Shown: positions 57,397-64,000 of the stretch, one piece after another
Layout: every line of letters begins with the position of its first letter
How positions within the stretch are numbered: position 1 is the first letter of the stretch
Assembly: GCA_016110215.1 (NCBI GenBank)
Contig: JADWQD010000007.1
Coordinates: 558,001-622,000 of the forward strand
Reading direction: 5' to 3'
Source of the DNA: Capronia americana
Taxonomy: Eukaryota; Ascomycota; Eurotiomycetes; Chaetothyriales; Herpotrichiellaceae
Length of the DNA stretch: 64,000 nucleotides
Program-made: the position numbers and the translations under genes
Notes under the pieces: model-generated
The model's input: only the letters and a program-made list of their open reading frames with translations
Databases searched by the model: none
What the model was told of the DNA's origin: nothing

Positions 57397-58143
57397 ATGT
57401 CCGAAAAACCACCCTACATCGTCCCTCCCACAGCTGAAGCCTCTTCTACTGCCCGTCCTGCGACGCTGATCTTCCTGCATGGTTATGGAGACGACGCGGA
57501 CGGCCTACCACTGGGCTTGGCGCAACAATTCCAGTTCTACAACAAGATGCAGTATCTGAAGTGGGTTCTGCCCTATGCACCGCACAATCAAGAGGCCATG
57601 ACTCGGGCTTGGTATGTGCCCCGAGCATTGCCTAACGTTATGAAACCCCGAGTTCCGGGCGAAAGGGAAGACGAAGATGCGCAAGACGACGAGGCAGGTA
57701 TCATGAAGAGTGTAGACATTGTGGATCGACTGGTCGAGCAAGAGATCCAGAACGGCACACCCCCGCAGAGAATCGTCGTCGGTGGATTCAGCCAGGGTTG
57801 CGCCGTCAGTCTGGTCTGGGGCCTGACGGGAAGACTGAGGAACAAAGTGGCAGGCGTTCTTTGCCTGTCCGGTTATCTCCCGCTACGAGACCGAATCGCC
57901 GAGCTGCGGAAAGAGCGAGCAGTCGGGCCGGATGAGAAGGATACCAAACAATGGTTCTATGCCCATGGGACAATGGACATGCTCGTTCCCTTGAAGCTTT
58001 TCGTGCAGGGCAACGAAGACCTGGCCAAGTGGGTGGACAAAGAAAACGTGGACGGATGCGTGTACCAGGGAATGGGTCACTCGACAAACTCGGCCGAGCT
58101 AAGAGATATGCTCGCTTTCTTTGAAAAGGTCATTCCAGCATAG
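57397..58143 (+). CDS. Acyl-protein thioesterase 1
   Basis: Alpha/beta hydrolase that removes palmitate from S-acylated proteins such as Ras and G-alpha. 248 aa, intronless; the ATG at 57397 (MSEKPPYIVPPTAEA) is preferred over upstream in-frame non-ATG codons. Family blocks: TLIFLHGYGDDADG (oxyanion), KWVLPYAPHNQEAMTRAWY, the nucleophile GGFSQGCAVSL, catalytic Asp in YAHGTMDMLVPL and His in YQGMGHSTNSAEL. An acidic insert (GEREDEDAQDDEAG, about residues 88-101) replaces the shorter loop of the human enzyme. Cytosolic. A link to the Ras GEF 30 kb away is only thematic. Confidence 0.94.
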   Translation: MSEKPPYIVPPTAEASSTARPATLIFLHGYGDDADGLPLGLAQQFQFYNKMQYLKWVLPYAPHNQEAMTRAWYVPRALPNVMKPRVPGEREDEDAQDDEAGIMKSVDIVDRLVEQEIQNGTPPQRIVVGGFSQGCAVSLVWGLTGRLRNKVAGVLCLSGYLPLRDRIAELRKERAVGPDEKDTKQWFYAHGTMDMLVPLKLFVQGNEDLAKWVDKENVDGCVYQGMGHSTNSAELRDMLAFFEKVIPA

Positions 58144-58432
58144 ACAGTAGCGGAGCGGAGCGGAGCTGTAGGTACGACAGTTCAGCGGAATTTGTGATAA
58201 AAGGCTCAACGCTACTTATCATCTGCACCTCTGCTGCTCCGTCTCCAAACCCGTCTGGGGCGTTTGTCAAAGAGTGACTTGAAGCAAAATGGCCAATGCT
58301 CTGGCAATGAAAACCGATCGCCTCATCTTCGTTCAACCACGTTCCGTTCTCGCGCCTGGGCTCGTTTCGTCGTGTTCCCATCATGACTGCATCCATCCTT
58401 CTCATCAGGCAGGCCAACCTTCGCACAGCCGT

Positions 58433-58730
58433 TCATCGCGGGCAAGTCTGCAAGACAAGTTTCGTCAACGTCAGCATCAGCATCTCTCTTCGTTTCCCAA
58501 ACAACACCCCATATTGCGACCTAGCCCAACTTCTCTGTACCGGCCACTGCGCCGTGCCATATGTATCACGGAAGCAACTCAGAAACAAGGACAGTGTACA
58601 GTGTACAGTGTACTGGGTAATAAAGCACAGTACAGAATACGGAGGTAGGACTCACCGCTCCACACGACCCGCAGCTCTTACTTCCCGACGAGATGGAAGC
58701 GCCGCATTTCGGGCACCCGCTATGAGACAT
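58433..58730 (-). CDS. 29-residue Cys-rich microprotein (zinc-ribbon-like), two exons
   Basis: Coding exons in order: 58730-58656 (75 nt) and 58447-58433 (15 nt), with a 208-nt phase-0 intron (donor GTGAGT, acceptor TCTTGCAG). The product starts MSHSGCPKCGASISSGSKSC, continues GSCGATCPR and stops. Five cysteines in CPKCGAS...CGSCGATC form two C-x2-C-G knuckles plus a terminal Cys, as in a miniature zinc ribbon. The second exon adds only Thr-Cys-Pro-Arg, so splicing is required for the last Cys. Without splicing the frame would run about 35 residues into non-conserved sequence. I believe similar tiny peptides occur in other ascomycetes but could not search. It could bind zinc or be metallothionein-like; function unknown. 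Convergent with the thioesterase gene, 289 bp away. Confidence 0.7.
58593..58613 (+). repeat. Tandem repeat AGTGTAC x3
   Basis: Three perfect 7-bp copies inside the intron of the microprotein gene. Confidence 0.8.
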
Positions 58731-59599
58731 TCTGATGTGACGTGCCTGGTTTGTCGCCTTTTCCCTTTTCCCTTGCCTTTGCCTTTGCGGTGCAGCGACG
58801 GGATTAGATCGTAGGTATGCTGGCTACGGTGGGTTGGATTGGTTTGTTTTGGCTTGGTGAAGAGATAAGTATGGAATAATAAGAGAGGCGAGTGGATTCG
58901 AACTGCGCTGAAGTGAACCGCTCCCGGTCCTGGTCGGAGGGGTCAGTCCCCGTGGGAGGTAAGATAAAACACACCAACGGAGGATCGGAAAAGGACGCAC
59001 TTACGAGAAACTTGTACCGCGAAGAGTTAGATAGTTACGAAGTCAAGAATTCAATCAGTTGGTCGATCAAATCAGTCGGGTTTCTGGAGAGATTGAGTGA
59101 GTGAGTGAGTGAGGGAGAGAGGGTGACTGGACTTCGCTTCATATACATACATACCTACCGAGTACATACACTACATAGATAGCCAGCCCCTCACTCTGCA
59201 TGAACTCCCACACTCCCCACGCGCCCACACGCCACGCGACGCTGACAGTTGGGTGCGCGTGACTGGCTGCCTACTTTCTCCGGTCTGTGAGTGTGCCCAA
59301 AGTGAGGTGCCATCACTATCACAACCACGACGTGGACGCGGATTCGGATCATGTGTCCCCTACGAGACTCGTACATCACGGAGGAAGGAGTCATGCACAC
59401 TTGTCTTGGGGATCTAAAAGAGACGTGATTCTCTATGCTGTTTTCGCTTCGCTGAGGTGGGCCCTATTTCTTTACGTTGAATCAACGCCGCCAAATGCAC
59501 ATGAGTATGTCCAACCATGCCCGGCCCATGCCAATGTATGTAGTATCCATGTCCACATCCTGAAAAACGCCATGCTCTTCGCCTTCACAAAACAGACAA
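58731..59599. other. Intergenic, 0.87 kb
   Basis: Upstream region of the microprotein and 3' flank of the MFS gene. It contains a (TGAG)5 run at about 59093-59112 and short TACA-type repeats at 59140-59175. No gene supported. Confidence 0.5.
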
Positions 59600-61192
59600 T
59601 CACAACTTCACCGGATACTTGTTCCGAATATGCTCTCCGTACCTGAAGAATATCCACGACAGGGGCGAAAGCGCCAGGGCGATGAAAGCGAGCAACGAGT
59701 TGCCCCAACCCAGGCCCAAAGCCGCGTACATGTCTGGTCCTGCCAGTGGCAGGAAAGCACCCATCAAGCTCCTCAGCACCGTGTTTGCGGCGATGGCCGA
59801 AGCGGCATGGATGTGGTACGCGTCGACCAGATACGTCTGGATGGGCATGAAAGTCGCTAACAGGCCCAGCCCGACGAGGGAAGTACCGATGATTGGCATG
59901 ATCCAATGTATCCCCTTGTCCGCGGACCAGCCGTACCAAAACAGGCCGATTGGGATGACTAAGCTGCCAGGAATGAGAGGAGGCAGCCGATACTCTGGCT
60001 TCATTTCCCCTTTGGCAGACATTTTCTTCACCGTCTTGTCGGAAAGGGCTCCGAAGATGATCAGACCCAGCATGGAACCGATTCCGATACCTAGGAAACT
60101 CAACCCAACAGCGCCTTGGCTGAAATGGTAGGTGTTTTCAAAGACCAGCGTGAGTGTGGTGAAGAGAAGATAAAGATATCCATACACGACGGCCATGTAA
60201 ACCGAGAGCGACAGCACGATGGGAGAGAGTACGAGCATCTTGGTGGGTCGAATGAGAGCTCTCGTGAAGAATTGGCGCATAGGGATGTCTGGATGCAACT
60301 TTGACCGCAAGTTCGGGTTGCCGGTTTGTTTTCGCAGTCGTTTGGCTTTACGCTCCAGCAGGGTTGGTTCGTAGGTTTCGCCCATGAAGATGACCGACAA
60401 GGTCAATGCAACACCACCGGCGATGGTGATAAGCCAGAAGATCCAGCGCCAGCCCGCACCTTCACCCAGGTATCCTCCTGCCACTGGGCCGATGACAGGG
60501 CCCATGAGGGGTCCCAGCGCAAAGAGCGCCATTGCCCCACCACGCTTTTCCTGGACGATCAGGTCTGCTATCGAACCGCCGCCGATTGTGAGAGGACAGC
60601 TTCCAGCAATGCCTGCTAGAAGACGGAAGACCAGCAGGGAAGCCATGTTAGGGGCCAAAGCGCAGCCCACCGTCCAAGCGACGAACATGGCATTGCACAC
60701 ATGGTACACATATAGCCTCCCCCAGATCTCGCTGCACGGCGCCAGAAAAAGAGGACCCAGGGCATAGCCAAGAATGTAGATGGAGACAATGAAGCTCGCG
60801 ATGGTCTCATTCGAAGAGTTGAATTCGTCCATAATCAACGGTGTCGCGGGCGCGACCATCGACGACGCCAGAGGAGTCAGGAAAGTCACACTGGAGATGA
60901 TGGCGACGTTGGACCATTTCTTCCTCTCGGTCCAGTTCAAGGCTTTCTCCGGATCGTTGGGGCCGTCCCAATCCACAATGTTTTCGTCTCGGGTGATGGT
61001 TGTTTCGCGAGGAGTCTTTTCGTCTTCATCCTGAGTAATATCAATGATGGGCAGGCCATGTTCTATGTCGGGGTCGAGCTGTCGTTCTCGCTCTTTCTCG
61101 GAGAGCGATGTTGAATGAGTGGAGGTGTCCGCGTTGTCCCCTTCGAGATTCTTGTCCTCGAACGGGACAGGTGGCGGCGACTCTGCCGCCAT
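59600..61192 (-). CDS. Major facilitator superfamily exporter (DHA1 drug:H+ antiporter type)
   Basis: 530 aa, intronless, ATG at 61192. A 95-residue acidic, Ser/Thr-rich cytosolic N-terminus ends in the diagnostic WDGPNDPEKALNWTERKKW. Twelve membrane helices follow. Motifs: YILGYALGPLFLAPCSEIWGR (motif A-like loop), LLVFRLLAGIAGSCPLTIGGGSIADL, and the antiporter motif C region ALGPLMGPVIGPVAGGYLGEGAGWRWIFW. The long central loop (about residues 290-325) is basic. The closest relatives are fungal Tpo/Flr1-like multidrug and polyamine exporters. Substrate unknown. The next gene is a gamma-glutamyltransferase 1.2 kb away in the same orientation. No pump-specific regulatory site was seen upstream. 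Confidence 0.94.
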   Translation of the reverse strand: MAAESPPPVPFEDKNLEGDNADTSTHSTSLSEKERERQLDPDIEHGLPIIDITQDEDEKTPRETTITRDENIVDWDGPNDPEKALNWTERKKWSNVAIISSVTFLTPLASSMVAPATPLIMDEFNSSNETIASFIVSIYILGYALGPLFLAPCSEIWGRLYVYHVCNAMFVAWTVGCALAPNMASLLVFRLLAGIAGSCPLTIGGGSIADLIVQEKRGGAMALFALGPLMGPVIGPVAGGYLGEGAGWRWIFWLITIAGGVALTLSVIFMGETYEPTLLERKAKRLRKQTGNPNLRSKLHPDIPMRQFFTRALIRPTKMLVLSPIVLSLSVYMAVVYGYLYLLFTTLTLVFENTYHFSQGAVGLSFLGIGIGSMLGLIIFGALSDKTVKKMSAKGEMKPEYRLPPLIPGSLVIPIGLFWYGWSADKGIHWIMPIIGTSLVGLGLLATFMPIQTYLVDAYHIHAASAIAANTVLRSLMGAFLPLAGPDMYAALGLGWGNSLLAFIALALSPLSWIFFRYGEHIRNKYPVKL

Positions 61193-62424
61193 GTACTCTG
61201 AGCGCCCATATTATCAGTACAAAGTCCAACCCGGCCGCTGAAGTGCGCTTGAAGCGTTTGAATCAGAAGTTGTAGCTCAAGACGTACCAACTGGCAGGAT
61301 TCGAGTTGCTGGGAATCTCGGTACTTTTGCGGGGCTAAGCCTTCCAGATTCGGCGTGGCAGATCGGAATCTGGGGGTCAGCAGGAAGCCCGTAAGCTCGC
61401 GTAAGCGGCGGCGCGTGCCTTGCGCAAGAATGAGGGCTAAATGAAATGGAAGAGCCTGAAGGATCGATTGAAAGACTGAGATACTGTGCAGGGTACAGAG
61501 ATAGAGGTGGAAGAAAGAGTGTAGGGAGCAAAGACTGCCAGAAGGTGATTTCGGCCAAAAGTCTAACGGTTTATGTAAACGGTCAATAGTGTACAGCACT
61601 TCTTTATGCGCCTCCAGCAACTTCAAGAGCGCGGAGGCTCCATGTCAAGGACTCCAAGGCAACTGGTTCTTTGCTCTGTCGCTTCTCTTCTCTCCACCTG
61701 CCGCACGGCAATGAGATTCCCGGGTGGATCTGCAACAAACAGTTAACTCCGCTTATGGCCGTCAGCAGCACCTCAGCTTGCAGCTCTTCAGTTCACTATC
61801 TTGATCAAATGAAGCTACGAAGGGGCCGACAATGTGATCAGTAATATGTTTCAAAAGTCTTAGTACTTTAGGTCAAGAACGGAACAAGCAAGGACGGAGA
61901 GTGTTGGACCAGCAGCGAACGGGGCCTGCGCATTGAATTTTGTGCAGGTAGACACAAATTTGTGCTTGGACCCCACTTGTAGAAAGCACGCGAGCCTCAC
62001 CTGGTTCTCATCGAAAGGCGCGAGGCACGGCAGCTGGTAGTACTACCGAGTACGCACCTATAGTTTACCCATCCGTAGCGGAGAAGAGGCCTCCAACGCC
62101 TAATAGAATTCATTCAGCTTTGACATGATTGTTGATGCAGTATGCCCAGGCTCGCCGGCGCCTAACCCCTTCGGCCATGTCTGCAACCCCTCGTGCCCCT
62201 TCGACTGCCGAATAGCCGGAGTACGAGTAGTCGTTCTGAAAGACCAAAGAGAGAAGGTGTCTCTACTCGATTCTAGGTTGTATATGTACTTCGGCCAAGG
62301 GCTCAATGCTCGAACATCCTAGCGGCACAACAGAGATTGAAGGCCTCCCAGATCTCTACCATGTCATAGTCTAACAATATTTCAGTCGTGTCAATTCAAG
62401 CTCAGTCGACAAGGAGGGACTGGG
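61193..62424. other. Intergenic, 1.2 kb
   Basis: MFS promoter region and 3' flank of the gamma-glutamyltransferase. No gene supported; open frames here are short and unrelated to known families. Confidence 0.5.
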
Positions 62425-64000
62425 TCATATTGCCAGACCAGCGGAATTCATCTGTCGAGGCTCTAGAAGAAGAAAACACGTCGTTAGCATCCTGTCACCG
62501 TAACCAGACCTGCGACGATATCGATCAGGACAGTACTTACCGCCGGCAGCCTCAAACGTTCCATTCGGTAGCCGTCGAATGCTCTGAGCAGAGCTTTGGC
62601 CAGGGGCAATCCACGTCACATTATGTCCTCGGGATTTCATGAAAGCGACCGTCTCGTTGTCGTATGCATACTCGAATGCGACCTGGTTTGGAATCAGTTG
62701 GTCGTGGAGGCGAGGCTGCGCCAATGCTTGGGGCGCCGTCATGTTTTGGTCTAGAACATGCACGAGGTTTTGGACCGTTGCTGTGATAATTCGAGACCCT
62801 CCGGCAGCCCCGGTGATGTAGTATAGAGTTCCATTTGCCAACTCGACAATGGTTGGCGAGATTGAAGATAGCGGACGCTTGCCCGGCCGAATATAATTGG
62901 AAGGACTGGGACTGATACACTGTCAGCTTTCAAGGCCTGTGGTCGGACAAAACAGGAACTAGGAAAATGCAGGCAAGCCGGGGACAGGGGTCAGGGAGTA
63001 CTCACACGTAGCCGAACGCGTTCGAAGATCCGGGGATGGAGAAGTCGTTCATTTCGTTGTTCATGATCACTCCGGTTTCTGGCACAAGGACTTGTGAGCC
63101 GAACAACAAGTTAATAGTTGTGGTGAGAGAGACAGCCATCCCCGACGCATCTGCAGTGACTACGTGAGACGTGCCCGGCGTCTCTAGCGATTCGATGCCG
63201 TCGGGATCATACGCCGAGATATTGAGAGTATTGAGGTCCGAGATCTTATTTCGGATGTAGCGTGCCGTTGCCTCTGAGAGCATGTCGTCTTGGTACGCCG
63301 ACAGATTGCCAACAAACGACGGGTCTCCAAGACTGGTTCGCTCCCCATAGCCAAATCTGATGGCTTCGTCCAATCTATGAGTGCTGAGGTTGAGCATTCC
63401 CGTATGAAAGAGGTCGGGGTACTGCTCCAGGATCTTGAGCACGGACAATGCCACCTCACCAGAGCTGGGAGCGCTGCAACTGAACAGCCGGTATCCGCGG
63501 TAGGTGATGTTTGCCGTCTCTCGGATGGCGACGGTGTAATTGCGCAGATCTTCCAATGTCATGGTTCCGTTCGCCGCCTGTACAGCTGCAATCGTGGCTT
63601 CTGCGATGGGTCCATTGTAGAAGACATCCGGCCCATTTTCCGCAATCGTCTCCAAAGTGTCGGCGTATCTCTTCCGGGTGATTGTATCGCCCATGCCCAG
63701 AAGAGTGCCATTCGGCGCAAAGTCAATAGCCCAATTAGGATCATCGACGAGGAAGTTTGGCACTGCTGCGGAGGCCATCCCCGATTTCATATACCTTACA
63801 AGATCCTCGGACACGTTCCAGCCTTCCCTCGCTGTCTTGATTGCCCCCTGCATGACGTGCTTCCATGGTAGCTTGCCATAATTCTGATGCAAATGCGCCA
63901 GGCCTCGTATCTCTCCCGGTACACCGCTGTTGAGGTTAGCGTGTGGGAATTTCCATACCCTCAGGATCCAAGGACGTACCTAGCTAATCCGCCGAAGATG
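62425..64000 (-). CDS. Gamma-glutamyltransferase, 5' partial
   Basis: Removes the gamma-glutamyl group from glutathione and conjugates; secreted or membrane-anchored, self-processed. Exons in coding order: >64000-63980, 63926-63006, 62911-62541, 62462-62425. Introns of 53, 94 and 78 nt; the last coding exon is only 38 nt (EPRQMNSAGLAI). Seen: ASGVPGEIRGLAHLHQNYG, WKHVMQGAIKTAREG, the autocleavage/nucleophile Thr in GTSHVVTADASGMAVSLTTTINLLFGS, MNNEMNDFS, the oxyanion Ser pair in RPLSSISPTIV, and GAAGGSRIITATVQN. Multiple N-x-S/T sequons agree with an extracellular enzyme. The N-terminal signal and first exons lie outside the window. Identification is firm; gene boundaries at the 5' side are not. 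Confidence 0.94.

Noticed and set aside
58885..58910. tRNA-like B box (GTTCGAATCC on the minus strand)
   Set aside because: The flanking bases cannot form a T stem, and no A box, anticodon arm or acceptor stem is present at the right distance.

Overview
This is a stretch of nuclear DNA from a filamentous ascomycete (Pezizomycotina). The signs are short spliceosomal introns of about 43-60 nt with GTRNGT donors and pyrimidine-rich AG acceptors, compact genes on both strands, several fungal-only Zn2Cys6 regulators, and subunits in fungal form (Spc24, mitochondrial uS4m, Med5, Mlh3, Dis3, Trm8). I cannot place it below that level. A black-yeast-like or dothideomycete lineage would fit but is a guess. 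No rRNA, tRNA, CRISPR array or intact transposon was seen.

Layout. 0-8.2 kb is housekeeping: a 5'-truncated kinetochore gene (Spc24), mitochondrial ribosomal protein uS4m, thioredoxin reductase (minus strand, with a striking presequence-like leader), a HAD-fold protein and a mitochondrial malic enzyme. 8.2-23.8 kb is more accessory: a malate/lactate-dehydrogenase-2-type oxidoreductase, a divergent pair of FAD-linked oxidase and metallo-beta-lactamase-fold hydrolase, a SnoaL-like protein, a secreted S33-type peptidase, a Zn2Cys6 regulator, an AT-rich repeat island and a CDF metal transporter. There is no core synthase, so this is not a classical biosynthetic cluster. 25.4-42.6 kb holds regulatory and nuclear genes: a Cdc25-type Ras GEF with SH3 domain, an unusual Zn2Cys6 + hexapeptide-acyltransferase fusion, MLH3 and MED5 (divergent), and another Zn2Cys6 regulator. 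42.6-47.0 kb is a 4.4 kb stretch with no gene I can support. 47.0-64.0 kb holds a class-II O-methyltransferase with a poly-alanine tract, a 194-aa Cys/His protein of unknown function, an amino-acid/choline-type permease, TRM8, DIS3, an acyl-protein thioesterase, a 29-aa Cys-rich microprotein gene made of two tiny exons, an MFS exporter and a 5'-truncated gamma-glutamyltransferase.

How the genes fit together. Most neighbours are functionally unrelated, as is normal for fungi. Possible functional groupings are the divergent oxidase/hydrolase pair (11.6-12.0 kb shared promoter), the divergent MLH3/MED5 promoter, and the adjacent exporter and extracellular glutathione-degrading enzyme at the right end. 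The observations I find most worth checking are the microprotein, the transcription factor-acyltransferase fusion that appears to lack the catalytic histidine, and the acid-free 58-codon leader of thioredoxin reductase. All exon boundaries were read by eye from splice signals and reading frame and have no transcript support here.
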